A stretch of 64,000 nucleotides of DNA from Streptomyces daqingensis (GTDB taxonomy: Bacteria; Actinomycetota; Actinomycetes; Streptomycetales; Streptomycetaceae). Positions 15,698 through 25,868 of this stretch are shown here, in pieces (the stretch's first letter is position 1; each line of letters opens with the position of its first letter). The notes under the pieces were generated by a model that worked only from the letters and a program-made list of their open reading frames with translations, ran no database searches and was not told the DNA's origin. The stretch covers positions 248,001-312,000 of the forward strand of contig NZ_BMMP01000009.1 of NCBI RefSeq assembly GCF_014645895.1, given 5' to 3'. A program made the position numbers and the translations under genes.

Positions 15698-17362
15698 ATG
15701 TCTGGACCGCGACCCGTACGGGCGCCGCGCGGCACCGAACTCAGCGCTCGGGGCTGGCAGCAGGAAGCCGCCCTTCGCATGCTGCAGAACAACCTCGACC
15801 CCGAGGTCGCCGAGCACCCCGACAAGCTCGTCGTCTACGGCGGCACGGGCAAGGCGGCACGTGACTGGCCGTCCTTCGACGCGATGGTGCGCACACTCCG
15901 CACCCTCGGCGACGACGAGACCATGCTCGTCCAGTCCGGCCGCCCCGTCGGCGTGATGCGGACGCACGAGTGGGCTCCGCGCGTCCTGCTCGCCAACTCC
16001 AACCTCGTGGGCGACTGGGCCAACTGGGAGGAGTTCCGCCGCCTCGACGCCCTCGGCCTGACCATGTACGGGCAGATGACGGCCGGTTCGTGGATCTACA
16101 TCGGGACGCAGGGAATCCTCCAGGGGACCTACGAGACGTTCGCCGCGGTCGCCGCCAAGCGCTTCGGCGGCACCCTCGCCGGGACGATCACGCTGACGGC
16201 CGGCCTCGGCGGCATGGGCGGCGCCCAGCCGCTCGCCGTGACGATGAACGACGGCGTGGTGATCTGCGTCGAGTGCGACCCGACCCGCATCGAGCGCCGC
16301 ATCGACCACGGCTACCTGGACGTGCGCGCCCACTCCCTCGACCACGCCCTGGAGTTGGCCACCCGCGCGCGGGACGAGCGCCGGCCGCTGTCGATCGGGC
16401 TGCTCGGCAACGCGGCGGACGTCGTCCCCGAGCTGCTGCGCAGGGGCGCGCCGATCGACATCGTCACCGACCAGACGAGCGCGCACGACCCGCTGTCCTA
16501 CCTGCCCGCGGGAGTCGACTTCGACGACATGGCCGCGTACGCGGCCGACAAGCCCGCCGACTTCACCCTTCGTGCGCGGGAGTCGATGGCCCGGCACGTG
16601 GAAGCCATGGTCGGCTTCATGGACGCGGGCGCCGAGGTCTTCGACTACGGCAACTCCATCCGCGGGGAGGCACAGCTCCACGGCTACGGGCGGGCGTTCG
16701 ACTTCCCCGGCTTCGTGCCCGCCTACATCCGGCCGCTCTTCTGCGAGGGCAGGGGCCCCTTCCGGTGGGCCGCCCTCTCCGGCGACCCCCGGGACATCGC
16801 CGCGACCGACCGCGCGCTGCTCGACCTCTTCCCAGAGAACGAGTCGCTCTCGCGCTGGCTGCGCCTGGCCGGCGAGCGCGTCCACTACCAGGGCCTGCCC
16901 GCCCGCATCTGCTGGCTGGGCTACGGCGAGCGGGACCGCGCCGGCGAGCGCTTCAACGACATGGTGGCGAGCGGCGAACTGTCCGCACCCCTCGTCCTCG
17001 GCCGGGACCACCTCGACTGCGGGTCCGTGGCCTCGCCCTACCGCGAGACCGAGGCCATGCTCGACGGCTCCGACGCGATCGCCGACTGGCCGCTCCTCAA
17101 CGCCATGGTCAACGTCTCGTCCGGGGCGACCTGGGTCTCCGTCCACCACGGCGGCGGCGTCGGCATGGGCCGGTCGATCCACGCCGGCCAGGTCACCGTC
17201 GCGGACGGCACGGAGCTCGCCGGGGAGAAGCTGCGCCGCGTCCTGACGAACGACCCGGGCATGGGCGTCGTGCGGCATGTGGACGCCGGATACGGGCGTG
17301 CGGAGGAGATCGCCGCCGAGAAGGGCGTACGCGTGCCGATGCGGGAAGGCGAGACCGCGTGA
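15698..17362 (+). CDS. hutU: Urocanate hydratase
   Basis: Second step of histidine degradation: urocanate plus water gives imidazolone propionate, with NAD as tightly bound electrophile. The 554-residue length is standard. Visible signatures are [13 protein letters not shown], the NAD-binding [13 protein letters not shown], and the catalytic cysteine Cys405 in [17 protein letters not shown] chose the ATG at 15698 because GGGAGG sits seven bases upstream; an ATG at 15665 in the same frame lacks this. First gene of a four-gene operon; its stop overlaps the next start (GTGA). No hutH (histidase) is present in the window. Confidence 0.96.
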   Translation: MSGPRPVRAPRGTELSARGWQQEAALRMLQNNLDPEVAEHPDKLVVYGGTGKAARDWPSFDAMVRTLRTLGDDETMLVQSGRPVGVMRTHEWAPRVLLANSNLVGDWANWEEFRRLDALGLTMYGQMTAGSWIYIGTQGILQGTYETFAAVAAKRFGGTLAGTITLTAGLGGMGGAQPLAVTMNDGVVICVECDPTRIERRIDHGYLDVRAHSLDHALELATRARDERRPLSIGLLGNAADVVPELLRRGAPIDIVTDQTSAHDPLSYLPAGVDFDDMAAYAADKPADFTLRARESMARHVEAMVGFMDAGAEVFDYGNSIRGEAQLHGYGRAFDFPGFVPAYIRPLFCEGRGPFRWAALSGDPRDIAATDRALLDLFPENESLSRWLRLAGERVHYQGLPARICWLGYGERDRAGERFNDMVASGELSAPLVLGRDHLDCGSVASPYRETEAMLDGSDAIADWPLLNAMVNVSSGATWVSVHHGGGVGMGRSIHAGQVTVADGTELAGEKLRRVLTNDPGMGVVRHVDAGYGRAEEIAAEKGVRVPMREGETA

Positions 17363-18774
17363 CCTCACCGCAGCAGCGCGACGAGAGCCAGGACGTCCAG
17401 GGCGCGTCCGGGAGCCCCGCCGGACGCGCAGGGGGCGGGCCTGTGGTGGGCAGGCCCGTACCGCGGCTGCGGGACGCGGCACCGGCGGCGGAAGCCGAGC
17501 CCCGACCGCCGTCCTTCCACGAGATGTGGCGCGATCTGGCCTCCATCGGACGCGACAAGGGCAGCGGCGGCTACCGCCGCTACGCCTGGACCGGCGCGGA
17601 CACCGACTGCCGTGCCTGGTTCCGCGCCCAGGCCGAGAGCCGCGGCCTGGCGTACGAACTGGACCGCAACGGCAACCAGTGGGCGTGGCTCGGCGTCGCC
17701 ACCGCGGAGGACATCGCCCTCGGCAACGCCGTCGTCACCGGCTCCCACCTCGACTCCGTCCCCGACGGCGGCGCCTTCGACGGGCCGCTCGGCGTGGTCT
17801 CCGCCTTCGCGGCGCTCGACCGGCTCCGGGCGGGCCACGCGGCGTTCACCGCTCCCGTCGGCATCGTCAACTTCACCGACGAGGAGGGCGCCCGCTTCGG
17901 GCTCGCCTGCGTCGGGTCCCGGCTCAGCTCGGGCGGCCTCAGCCAGAAGAAGGCCCACGCGCTGACGGACGCGGACGGGATCACCCTCCCGCAGGCCATG
18001 GAACGGGCCGGACACGACCCCGACGCCATCGGCCCCGACCCCGAACGTATGGCGCGCATCGGCGCGTTCGTCGAACTCCACATCGAACAGGGCCGGGCGC
18101 TCGCCGACCCGGCGGCCCTCGCCCGCCTCGGCGCGGACACCGCTTCCACGGGCACGCGCGGACGCCCCATCGGCGTCGCGTCGGCGATCTGGCCGCACGG
18201 GCGCTGGCGCTTCGACTTCCGCGGCGAGGCCAACCACGCGGGCACGACCCGCATCGAGGACCGCCGCGACCCGATGCTCACCTACGCGGCCACGGTGCTC
18301 GCGGCACGCGAGAAGGCCCTGCTCACCGGAGCGCTCGCCACCTTCGGCAAGGTGGCAGTGGAGCCCAACGGCGTCAACGCCGTCCCCGGACTGGTGCGCG
18401 GCTGGCTCGACTCCCGCGCGGCGGACGAGGACACCCTGGCCGCTGTCGTCGCGGCAGTGGAGGACGCCGCCGCCGAACGCGGACGCCGCGACGGCGTGGA
18501 AGTACACGTGACACGCGAATCCCGCACCCCCGTCGTGGAGTTCGCCCACGGCCTGCGGGACCGCCTCGCGCGGCGCCTGGACGGCGCCCCGCTGCTCCCG
18601 ACCGGCGCGGGACACGACGCCGGCATCCTCTCCGCCTCCGTCCCCACGGCGATGCTGTACGTGCGCAACCCCACCGGCGTCTCCCACTCGCCCGCCGAGT
18701 TCGCCGAGGAGGACGACTGCGAGGCCGGAGTGGAGGCCCTCGCCGACGTACTGGAGGAGCTGGCATGCCGATGA
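17359..18774 (+). CDS. M20-family amidohydrolase, candidate N-formylglutamate hydrolase
   Basis: This 471-residue metal hydrolase is of the M20 / allantoate amidohydrolase / N-carbamoyl amino acid hydrolase type. Metal ligands are visible: His130 and Asp141 ([15 protein letters not shown]), Glu175-Glu176 (FTDEEGARF), the histidine of ELHIEQG and the C-terminal GVSHSPAEF. Residues 1-50 are a Pro/Gly/Ala-rich extension without fold. The GTG start overlaps the hutU stop by four bases. Generic annotation would be allantoate amidohydrolase, but no purine genes are nearby. Its place between hutU and hutF suggests it completes the pathway by deformylating N-formylglutamate. That role is inference. 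Confidence 0.85.
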   Translation: MTSPQQRDESQDVQGASGSPAGRAGGGPVVGRPVPRLRDAAPAAEAEPRPPSFHEMWRDLASIGRDKGSGGYRRYAWTGADTDCRAWFRAQAESRGLAYELDRNGNQWAWLGVATAEDIALGNAVVTGSHLDSVPDGGAFDGPLGVVSAFAALDRLRAGHAAFTAPVGIVNFTDEEGARFGLACVGSRLSSGGLSQKKAHALTDADGITLPQAMERAGHDPDAIGPDPERMARIGAFVELHIEQGRALADPAALARLGADTASTGTRGRPIGVASAIWPHGRWRFDFRGEANHAGTTRIEDRRDPMLTYAATVLAAREKALLTGALATFGKVAVEPNGVNAVPGLVRGWLDSRAADEDTLAAVVAAVEDAAAERGRRDGVEVHVTRESRTPVVEFAHGLRDRLARRLDGAPLLPTGAGHDAGILSASVPTAMLYVRNPTGVSHSPAEFAEEDDCEAGVEALADVLEELACR

Positions 18775-20144
18775 CGCCCGGGACGGAGCAGGCAGGGCGG
18801 ACCTACTGGTGCGAGTACGCCTGGCTCAACGGCCTCGTCGAGTCGGGCGTCGTCCTGCACACCGGCGCCGACGGCAAGATCACCGAAGTGCGCACCGCCC
18901 TCGACGCGCCCCCGCGGGGTGCCGAGCCGCTGCGCGGGCTCACCCTCCCCGGCCTGGCGAACGCGCATTCGCACGCCTTCCACCGGGCGCTGCGCGGCAC
19001 CGTGCAGGTCGGGTCGGGCACCTTCTGGACGTGGCGCGAGACGATGTACCGGGTCGCCTCCGAGCTGACGCCCGACTCGTACTACGCCCTGGCCCGCGCC
19101 GTCTACGCGGAGATGGCCCTGGCGGGCATCACCTGCGTCGGCGAGTTCCACTACCTGCACCACGCCCCCGGCGGAGAGCGCTACGACGACCCCAACGCGA
19201 TGGGCCACGCGCTCATCGCGGCGGCGGCCGACGCGGGCATCCGCATCACGCTGCTGGACACGGCGTACCTGGCGTCCGGCATCGGCCGCCACGGCGCGGG
19301 CGAGCCGCCCACGCGCCCCCAGCTGCGGTTCTCCGACGGGACAGCCGACGCGTGGGCGGAGCGCGCGGGCGGCCTGCGGGCCGGCGCGGACCACGTCCGT
19401 ACGGGCGCCGCGATCCACTCCGTACGGGCCGTCCCCGCGAGGGAGCTGGGCACGGTGGCCGAGTGGGCCCGGACACGCTCCGCGCCCCTGCACGTGCACC
19501 TCTCGGAGCAGACGGCTGAGAACGACGCCTGCCAGGAGGTCCACGGCCGCACCCCCACCCGTCTCCTCGCCGATCACGGGGTGCTCTCGCGCCGAACGAC
19601 GGCCGTCCACGCCACGCACCTCACGGACGAGGACATCGCCCTGCTCGGCGGCGCCTCGACGGGGGTGTGCATGTGCCCCACCACCGAACGCGACCTCGCC
19701 GACGGCATCGGCCCGGCCCCCCGGCTGGAGCGGGCGGGGGCCACGCTGTCGCTGGGCAGCGACAGTCACGCCGTCGTCGACCTGCTGGAGGAGATGCGCG
19801 CGATGGAGCTGAACGAGAGGCTCCGCGCCCGCACCCGCGGGCACTGGACCGCGGCCCAGCTGCTGCGCGCGGCGACCGAGCAGGGGCACGAGGCCCTGGG
19901 CTGGCCCGAGTCCGGGCGCCTGGAGGCGGGGATGCTCGCCGACTTCACCACGGTCGCGCTGGACTCCGTACGCACCGCGGGGGCGATCGCCCGCACCGCC
20001 GCCGAGACGGCCGTCTTCGCGGCGACCGCGGCGGACGTGCGGCACACCGTCGTCGGCGGCCGCCACGTCGTGCGCGACGGCAGCCACACGTCCGTGCCCG
20101 ACGTGCCCCGCGCCCTGTCCGAGGCCATCGGCGCGCTCAGCTAG
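18765..20144 (+). CDS. hutF: Formimidoylglutamate deiminase
   Basis: Amidohydrolase-superfamily enzyme that converts N-formimidoyl-L-glutamate to N-formyl-L-glutamate and ammonia. The 459-residue protein has the metal ligands His68/His70 (ANAHSHAFHRA), a histidine in HVHLSEQT, a histidine in VHATHLTD, and the aspartate in SLGSDSHAVVDLLEEMR. The unusual HSHAFHRALRG and SGTFWTWRETMY blocks are typical of HutF and separate it from guanine or cytosine deaminases. The ATG at 18765 has GGAGGAG five bases upstream and overlaps the M20 stop by ten bases; an ATG at 18771 (ATGA overlap) is the alternative. Confidence 0.9.
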   Translation: MPMTPGTEQAGRTYWCEYAWLNGLVESGVVLHTGADGKITEVRTALDAPPRGAEPLRGLTLPGLANAHSHAFHRALRGTVQVGSGTFWTWRETMYRVASELTPDSYYALARAVYAEMALAGITCVGEFHYLHHAPGGERYDDPNAMGHALIAAAADAGIRITLLDTAYLASGIGRHGAGEPPTRPQLRFSDGTADAWAERAGGLRAGADHVRTGAAIHSVRAVPARELGTVAEWARTRSAPLHVHLSEQTAENDACQEVHGRTPTRLLADHGVLSRRTTAVHATHLTDEDIALLGGASTGVCMCPTTERDLADGIGPAPRLERAGATLSLGSDSHAVVDLLEEMRAMELNERLRARTRGHWTAAQLLRAATEQGHEALGWPESGRLEAGMLADFTTVALDSVRTAGAIARTAAETAVFAATAADVRHTVVGGRHVVRDGSHTSVPDVPRALSEAIGALS

Positions 20145-20213
20145 CCCCCGCCGCCCCGTACGCCCGGAACGCCCCGGCGGGGCGCCCCTATGACCACCGG
20201 GAGGACCCGAGAG

Positions 20214-21389
20214 ATGACCAGCACCCTCGTCACCGGCATCAGCACGCTGGTGACCAACGACCCCGCCCTCGGCGAGGGGCCGCTGGGCCTCGTCCGGGAC
20301 GCGGCCGTCGTCCTCGACGGCGAGCACGTCGCATGGGCCGGGCCCGCCTCCGCGGCGCCGGCGGCCGACCGGCGGCACGACGCGCAGGGCCGGGCCGCGC
20401 TCCCCGGATTCGTCGACTCCCACTCGCACCTCCTCTTCGGCGGCGACCGCACCGAAGAGTTCAACGCCCGCATGTCCGGACGCCCCTACAGCGCGGGCGG
20501 CATCCGCACCACCGTCGCCGCGACGCGGGAGGCGAGCGACGAGGAGCTGGCGGAGAACCTGGCGCGCTACCTCGCGGAAGCGCGGCGCCAGGGCACCACG
20601 ACCATGGAGACCAAGTCCGGCTACGGCCTCACCCCCGAGCAGGAGTCACGCGCGCTGCGGGTGGCGGCACGCCAGACCGACGAGGTGACCTACCTGGGCG
20701 CGCACATCGTCGCCCCCGAGTACGCCGACGACCCGGCCGCCTACGTCGACCTCGTGACGGGACCCATGCTGGACGCCTGCGCCCCGTACGCCCGCTGGGT
20801 CGACGTCTTCTGCGAGAAGGGAGCGTTCGACGGCGACCAGGCCCGCGCCATCCTCACCGCCGGGCAGGCGAAGGGGCTGACGCCCCGGGTCCACGCCAAC
20901 CAGCTCTCGTACGGCCCCGGCGTCCAGCTCGCCGTCGAACTGGGCGCCGCGTCGGCCGACCACTGCACGCACCTGAGCGACGCGGACGTGGACGCGCTCG
21001 GCCAGTCCGCCGGCACGGTCGCGACGCTGCTCCCCGGCTGCGAGTTCTCCACCCGCGCCGAGTACCCCGACGCCCGCCGCCTGCTGGACGCCGGCGTCAC
21101 GGTCGCGCTGTCCACGGACTGCAACCCGGGGTCGTCCTTCACCTCGTCGATGCCGTTCTGCGTGGCGGTCGCCGTACGGGAGATGGGCATGACGCCCGAC
21201 GAGGCCGTCTGGGCGGCGACGGAGGGCGGCGCACGCGCTCTGCGGCGTACGGACGTCGGCCGCGTCGCCCCGGGCGCACGCGCGGACCTCGTGCTGCTCG
21301 ACGCGCCTTCGCACGTGCACCTCGCCTACCGGCCCGGTGTCCCGCTCGTCTCGCGCGTCTGGCACCGCGGAGCGCTGCTGGACGCGTGA
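20214..21389 (+). CDS. hutI: Imidazolonepropionase
   Basis: Third enzyme of histidine degradation: imidazolone propionate plus water gives N-formimidoylglutamate. The 391-residue amidohydrolase has the metal motif His70/His72 in [14 protein letters not shown], the family signatures [10 protein letters not shown] and HANQLS, and the metal-ligand aspartate in STDCNPGSS. The ATG at 20214 has GGGAGGA eight bases upstream. It lies 69 bases after hutF, so it belongs to the same operon, although the order hutU-hutF-hutI does not follow the order of reactions. A strong hairpin at 21433-21466 ends the operon. Confidence 0.95.
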   Translation: MTSTLVTGISTLVTNDPALGEGPLGLVRDAAVVLDGEHVAWAGPASAAPAADRRHDAQGRAALPGFVDSHSHLLFGGDRTEEFNARMSGRPYSAGGIRTTVAATREASDEELAENLARYLAEARRQGTTTMETKSGYGLTPEQESRALRVAARQTDEVTYLGAHIVAPEYADDPAAYVDLVTGPMLDACAPYARWVDVFCEKGAFDGDQARAILTAGQAKGLTPRVHANQLSYGPGVQLAVELGAASADHCTHLSDADVDALGQSAGTVATLLPGCEFSTRAEYPDARRLLDAGVTVALSTDCNPGSSFTSSMPFCVAVAVREMGMTPDEAVWAATEGGARALRRTDVGRVAPGARADLVLLDAPSHVHLAYRPGVPLVSRVWHRGALLDA

Positions 21390-21432
21390 GCCCCGCGGGC
21401 CCGCCGCGGACGCCCGCGCCGCGGACGCGAAA

Positions 21433-21466
21433 CGGTCCGCCCCGGTCGTGTGACCGGGGCGGACCG
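21433..21466. terminator. Bidirectional terminator, hut operon / sigma factor
   Basis: Perfect 15-base arms CGGTCCGCCCCGGTC and GACCGGGGCGGACCG around the loop GTGT, followed by CTTTG on the plus strand. It sits between the convergent hutI and sigma-factor genes, 43 bases after the hutI stop and 42 bases before the sigma-factor stop. Confidence 0.85.
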
Positions 21467-21507
21467 CTTTGCGTGTATGGGTACCGCCCGGACGGGACGG
21501 ACGAGGA

Positions 21508-22437
21508 TCACTCCTCGACCATCAGCCCCTTGCGCAGCTTGTTCAGCGTGCGCGACAGGAGCCGCGAGACGTGCATCTGGGAGATGCCGAGCTCCTCGCC
21601 GATCTCGCTCTGGGTCATGTTGGCGACGAACCGCAGCGAGAGGATCGTGCGGTCGCGCGAGGGGAGTTCCGCGATCAGCGGCTTGAGGGACTCGACGTAC
21701 TCGATGCCCTCCAGGCCGTTGTCCTCGTAGCCGATGCGGTCGGCGAGGGCGCCCTCGGTGTCGTCCTCCTCGGGCTGCGCGTCGAGGGAGCTGGCGGTGT
21801 AGGCGTTGCTCGCCGCCATGCCCTCGACGACCTCCTCGACGGAGATGCCGAGCCGCTCGGCCAGCTCCTCCATCGTGGGGGCGCGGTCGAGGTTCTGGGC
21901 GAGCTCGTCGCCCGCCTTCGCCAGGTCCAGGCGCAGCTCCTGGAGGCGGCGGGGGACCCGCACGGACCAGGAGGTGTCGCGGAAGAAGCGCTTGATCTCG
22001 CCGACGATCGTCGGCATCGCGAACGTCGGGAACTCCACGCCGCGTTCGGTGTCGAACCGGTCGATGGCCTTGATGAGGCCGATCGTGCCGACCTGGACGA
22101 TGTCCTCCATCGGCTCGCTGCGGGAGCGGAAGCGCGAGGCCGCGAACTTCACCAGCGCGAGATTGAGTTCGACCAGGGTGTTGCGCACGTACGAGAACTC
22201 GTGCGTGCCCTCTTCGAGGCGCTCCAGGCGCGTGAAGAGCGTCTTGGACATGGCCCGTGCGTCGACGGGTCCGACCTCGTCATAGGGTGGGAGTTCCGGC
22301 AGCCCGAGCTGCTCTTCGAGAAGCTCCGCGACCTCTTCCGGGCTCGCGGGGTCCGGCACCTGCTCCGGGCTGAACTGCGCCGGAACGACCGGGGCGGTAG
22401 CGGTGCCCGGGTTCCCGTGATCGAGCCTGGGTGACAT
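21508..22437 (-). CDS. sigI: SigB/SigF-family RNA polymerase sigma factor
   Basis: This 309-residue SigB-type sigma factor has region 2 (LVKFAASRFRSRSEPMEDIVQVG then GLIKAIDRFD, with the -10 binding part GVEFPTFAMPTIVGEIKRFFRD), region 3, and region 4 helix-turn-helix MTQSEIGEELGISQMHVSRL. The ATG at 22437 has GGAGG eight bases upstream; ATGs at 22452 and 22455 are weaker. It is divergent from an anti-anti-sigma and anti-sigma pair, as expected for partner switching, and resembles, from memory, the Streptomyces SigI-ArsI-PrsI set. The symbol is given on that basis; another SigB paralogue is possible. Confidence 0.85.
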   Translation of the reverse strand: MSPRLDHGNPGTATAPVVPAQFSPEQVPDPASPEEVAELLEEQLGLPELPPYDEVGPVDARAMSKTLFTRLERLEEGTHEFSYVRNTLVELNLALVKFAASRFRSRSEPMEDIVQVGTIGLIKAIDRFDTERGVEFPTFAMPTIVGEIKRFFRDTSWSVRVPRRLQELRLDLAKAGDELAQNLDRAPTMEELAERLGISVEEVVEGMAASNAYTASSLDAQPEEDDTEGALADRIGYEDNGLEGIEYVESLKPLIAELPSRDRTILSLRFVANMTQSEIGEELGISQMHVSRLLSRTLNKLRKGLMVEE

Positions 22438-22696
22438 GTCGGTGTCCTCCATCATCTCGGCATATGGCTGCCGAAGCCGTGACGTGCACTACGAAGGTGC
22501 GGCGCCTCCAAAGCCGACGCGTTTTCTGTATGCCTATACGCCTACCCGCTCGCACACGCGCATGGCAAGTGCTAATTGTCCGAATATGCACCAATGTGTG
22601 GGTTGTTCGGCTACCGGTTGTGCCGGTGAGGGCGTAGGGTTCATGTCGCTCGACGGGGGAACAAGAGACGGCGCTTTGACAGCAAGAGGGGTGTGC

Positions 22697-23077
22697 ATGG
22701 ACCGCGGGATGCCCGGCAGCACGAGCCGGGGTCGGCTGACGGTCGACGTCAGACACCAGGGGAGCAGTGCCGTCCTGACCCCCGAGGGTGAGCTCGATCA
22801 CCACACCGCGGAGGTGCTCAGCGCTCCGCTGGAACAGGCCCTCGAAGACGGCTTCAGCCGCCTCGTCCTGGACTGTTCGCGACTCGAGTTCTGCGACTCG
22901 ACGGGTCTGAACGTACTGCTCGGAGCCCGGTTGAAGGCCGAGGCGGCGGGCGGCGGGGTGCACCTGGCGGGAATGCTGCCGGTGGTGTCCCGGGTCTTCG
23001 AGATCACGGGCGCCGGAGCGGTCTTCACGGTGCACGACGACGTGGACGCGGCCCTGGCCCATGTGGCGGAGGCGTAG
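22697..23077 (+). CDS. STAS-domain anti-sigma factor antagonist
   Basis: This 126-residue STAS protein binds an anti-sigma kinase and releases sigma when unphosphorylated. Signatures are VLTPEGELDHHTAEVL and the phosphorylatable serine in LEFCDSTGLNVLLGARLKAE. The ATG at 22697 has GAGGGG five bases upstream; an upstream ATG at 22643 is possible. It sits between the divergent sigma factor and the ATPase gene, so the three probably form one partner-switching module (ArsI-like). Confidence 0.88.
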   Translation: MDRGMPGSTSRGRLTVDVRHQGSSAVLTPEGELDHHTAEVLSAPLEQALEDGFSRLVLDCSRLEFCDSTGLNVLLGARLKAEAAGGGVHLAGMLPVVSRVFEITGAGAVFTVHDDVDAALAHVAEA

Positions 23078-23284
23078 CGGTGTCCGCGCCGGATGTGTCC
23101 GGCAGACTGCGCGGAAGTTACGCGTGTCACATGAGTCCGTCCGAATCAGTGGGTGTTCTCACGGTTCCGTAGGGCAGGAGATCCTCTGGGCAGTCAGATG
23201 GGCAGTCGGACACTCGTGTGTTGTCGCAGGCCCGGGCACCCGGCGACGAGAGGCATTATCGGTGATCGGTGAGGTGAACCACTG

Positions 23285-24040
23285 ATGAGCACCACCCGGC
23301 CGTATCCGGCGGGCGACTGCGGTCCGGAGCCCGAGGGCGCCGCGACGACAGCAGCCACGCCCGGCACCGGGACTGCCGGAACGGAAGCCGTCGCCGGCCT
23401 CTCCGCGTCCGGTGCCGCGAGCGCGACCGGCGCCGCGAAGCCGTCCGGACCGGGCGGCGCCTCAGGCTCGGCGGAACAGCAGAGCACGCAGGGCCAGGTC
23501 CCGCACGACGCCCGGACAGAGCAGCCCGTCCAGGCGCCTCCCGCCGGTGAGGCGGCGCAGGAAGGCGGGGCGGGGGAGCCCGGCGGCACCGGCGGCCCCG
23601 CGGAGCGAGAGACCGGGAAGGGGCATCCCATGCGCCAGGTGCGCAGACTGCGCCTGGTCGGCGTCAGCGGTGCCGTTCCCCGCGCCCGTGACTTCGTCCG
23701 CCAGGCGCTGCAGGACTGGGGCTGGCTGCCGGCGGCCACCGGCGACCAGCGGGCCGCCGCGGAGGATGTCCTGCTGGTCGTCTCCGAGCTGGTGACGAAC
23801 GCGTGCCTGCACGCGGACGGGCCCGAGGAACTGCGCGTCGGCAGCGGATCGAAGGTGCTCCGGCTGGAGATCGTCGACCAGGGCAGCGGGTCGCCCGCTC
23901 CCCGCACGCCGCACCGCGCCGGACGCCCCGGAGGGCACGGCATGTTCATCGTCCAGCGTCTCTGCCTGGACTGGGGCGTCGTACGCAACCCGGAGGGCAG
24001 CGGCAAGACCGTGTGGGCGGAGCTGGCCGCGCCCAGCTGA
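23285..24040 (+). CDS. RsbW-like anti-sigma factor (GHKL ATPase)
   Basis: This 251-residue protein has a C-terminal GHKL ATP-binding domain (about 117-251): the N box AAEDVLLVVSELVTNACLHA, the G1 box VDQGSGSP and the G2 part GGHGMFIVQRL. Such proteins bind their sigma factor and phosphorylate the STAS partner. The first 115 residues are an Ala/Gly/Pro/Thr/Glu low-complexity extension that plain RsbW lacks. It lies 207 bases after the STAS gene. The module suggests control of the sigma factor at 21508-22437 (PrsI-like). A hairpin follows. Confidence 0.82.
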   Translation: MSTTRPYPAGDCGPEPEGAATTAATPGTGTAGTEAVAGLSASGAASATGAAKPSGPGGASGSAEQQSTQGQVPHDARTEQPVQAPPAGEAAQEGGAGEPGGTGGPAERETGKGHPMRQVRRLRLVGVSGAVPRARDFVRQALQDWGWLPAATGDQRAAAEDVLLVVSELVTNACLHADGPEELRVGSGSKVLRLEIVDQGSGSPAPRTPHRAGRPGGHGMFIVQRLCLDWGVVRNPEGSGKTVWAELAAPS

Positions 24041-24097
24041 CGGCCGCCTCCGTAGGCCCGGGCCGACCGGTGCTCACTGCCCGGCCGGCCCGTCCGC

Positions 24098-24123
24098 GTC
24101 GCGCCCTCGCAGGGGGGCGCGAC
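24098..24123. terminator. Bidirectional terminator between anti-sigma and dipeptidase genes
   Basis: Arms GTCGCGCCC (24098-24106) and GGGCGCGAC (24115-24123), perfect over nine bases with an 8-base loop, followed by TTCTC. It lies between two convergent stops at 24040 and 24133. Confidence 0.6.
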
Positions 24124-24132
24124 TTCTCAGTC

Positions 24133-25329
24133 TCAGCGGTCGAGTTGCTCGATCCTCGCCACGGACGGCCCGCGACGTGCGCGCAGTTCACGTGAGACCG
24201 CCTCCGCGTCGCGCAGCACCCGGACGGCGTTCCGCCACGTCAGCTTGGCCAGGTCCTCCTCCGACCAGTTCCTGCGCAGCAGTTCGGCGACCAGGTGCGG
24301 ATAGCCGGAGACGTCCTCCAGGTGGCGGGGGGTGAAGGCGGTGCCGTCGTAGTCGCCGCCGATGCCGATGTGGTCGATGCCGGCCACCTCGCGCATGTGG
24401 TCGAGATGGTCGGCGACCGTGGACGCGTCGGCGAGCGGACGCGGGTTGCCGCGCTCGAACTCCCGCTGCACGCGCGTCCCCTCCTCGCCCCCGTCCAGCG
24501 GGTGCAGTCCGTGGGCCCTCATGTTCTCGTCCGCCGCCTTCGTCCAGGCGATGGCTTCGGGGAGGACGAACTTCGGCACGAACGTGGCCATGGCGACACC
24601 GCCGTTGGCGGGCAGCGCGGCGAGCACGTCGTCGGGGATGTTGCGCGGGTGGTCGCAGACCGCGCGCGCCGAGGAGTGCGAGAAGAGCACCGGGGCCTCG
24701 GTCGCCCGCAGCGCGTCGCGCATCGTGCTCGCGGCGACGTGCGAGAGGTCGACGAGCATCCCCGTCCGGTTCATCTCGCGCACGACCTCCTCGCCGAAGC
24801 GGGAGAGGCCGTCGTGCCGTGGCTCGTCGGTTGCCGAATCGGCCCAGTCGATCGTGTCGTTGTGGGTGAGCGTCATGTAGCGCACGCCCAGCTCGTGGAG
24901 TCCGCGCAGCGTCGCGAGCGAGTTGTTGATCGAGTGGCCGCCCTCGGCGCCCATGAGCGAGGCGATGCGGCCCTCAGACCGCGCCGCCTCCATGTCGTCG
25001 GCTGTCAGGGCGAGCCGCAGGTCCGCGGGGTGGCGGTCCACCAACTGGCGTACGACGTCGATCTGTTCGAGGCACGCGCTGACCGCGCTGTCGCCGCTGA
25101 GGTCCGTGCGCACGTACACGGACCAGAACTGCGCGCCCACTCCGCCGGCACGCAGCCGGGGGATGTCGGTGTGCAGGTGCGCGGACTGGTCCGCGGAGAT
25201 GTCCCGCTGGTCCAGGTCGTACGCCACCTGTTCGCGCAGCGCCCACGGCAGGTCGTTGTGCCCGTCGACGACGGGGTGCGCGTCGAGGAGTCCGCGTGCG
25301 CGCTCCAGGAGGGATCCGTCGGCAGTCAT
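24133..25329 (-). CDS. M19-family membrane dipeptidase
   Basis: This 398-residue enzyme is of the renal dipeptidase family (binuclear zinc, cleaves dipeptides). Signatures are [13 protein letters not shown] (first metal His-x-Asp), [11 protein letters not shown], the [15 protein letters not shown] block, [11 protein letters not shown] and the C-terminal [13 protein letters not shown]. There is no signal peptide, so it should be cytoplasmic. The ATG at 25329 is five bases after the purE stop (25335), so it is probably the last gene of a purK-purE-dipeptidase operon. The physiological substrate is unknown. Confidence 0.9.
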   Translation of the reverse strand: MTADGSLLERARGLLDAHPVVDGHNDLPWALREQVAYDLDQRDISADQSAHLHTDIPRLRAGGVGAQFWSVYVRTDLSGDSAVSACLEQIDVVRQLVDRHPADLRLALTADDMEAARSEGRIASLMGAEGGHSINNSLATLRGLHELGVRYMTLTHNDTIDWADSATDEPRHDGLSRFGEEVVREMNRTGMLVDLSHVAASTMRDALRATEAPVLFSHSSARAVCDHPRNIPDDVLAALPANGGVAMATFVPKFVLPEAIAWTKAADENMRAHGLHPLDGGEEGTRVQREFERGNPRPLADASTVADHLDHMREVAGIDHIGIGGDYDGTAFTPRHLEDVSGYPHLVAELLRRNWSEEDLAKLTWRNAVRVLRDAEAVSRELRARRGPSVARIEQLDR

Positions 25330-25334
25330 CCGCG

Positions 25335-25868
25335 TCAGCCCCCGAATCCGAAGCCGGAGTGGCCCGCCGCCACCTTGCTGCGCAGCCTGCGGCCCTTCTC
25401 GGACGCCTCCTCGTTCAGCTCTTCCTGGAACCGCCGCATGCGCTCCTGCAGCTCGGGGTCGGCCGCCGCGAGCATCCGGACGGCGAGCAGGCCGGCGTTG
25501 CGGGCCCCGCCGACCGAGACCGTCGCCACCGGCACCCCGGCGGGCATCTGCACGATCGAGAGCAGGGAGTCCATGCCGTCGAGGTACTTCAGCGGCACCG
25601 GTACGCCGATGACCGGCAGCGGTGTCACCGAGGCGAGCATTCCCGGCAGGTGGGCGGCGCCGCCCGCTCCGGCGATGATCGCGCGCAGCCCGCGCCCGGC
25701 CGCCTCCTCCCCGTAGGCGACCATCTCGCGGGGCATGCGGTGTGCGGAGACGACGTCCGCCTCGTAGGGGACCTCGAACTCGTCCAGCGCCTTCGCGGCT
25801 TCCTCCATGACGGGCCAGTCGGAGTCGGAGCCCATCACGAGCCCCACAAGCGGGGTTCCAGTCGTCAT
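25335..25868 (-). CDS. purE: N5-carboxyaminoimidazole ribonucleotide mutase
   Basis: Purine biosynthesis: interconverts N5-CAIR and CAIR. The 177-residue protein has the class I PurE signatures [26 protein letters not shown] and [15 protein letters not shown], with PVIGVPV in the core. The ATG overlaps the purK stop (ATGA), so the two are translationally coupled. It is about 15 residues longer than compact bacterial PurE at the C-terminus. Confidence 0.96.
   Translation of the reverse strand: MTTGTPLVGLVMGSDSDWPVMEEAAKALDEFEVPYEADVVSAHRMPREMVAYGEEAAGRGLRAIIAGAGGAAHLPGMLASVTPLPVIGVPVPLKYLDGMDSLLSIVQMPAGVPVATVSVGGARNAGLLAVRMLAAADPELQERMRRFQEELNEEASEKGRRLRSKVAAGHSGFGFGG

Noticed and set aside
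22438..22696. SigB-type autoregulatory promoter (GTTT...GGGTA) in the sigma/STAS divergent region
   Set aside because: A GGGTA-like -10 is present on the minus strand but no matching -35 lies at the right distance.
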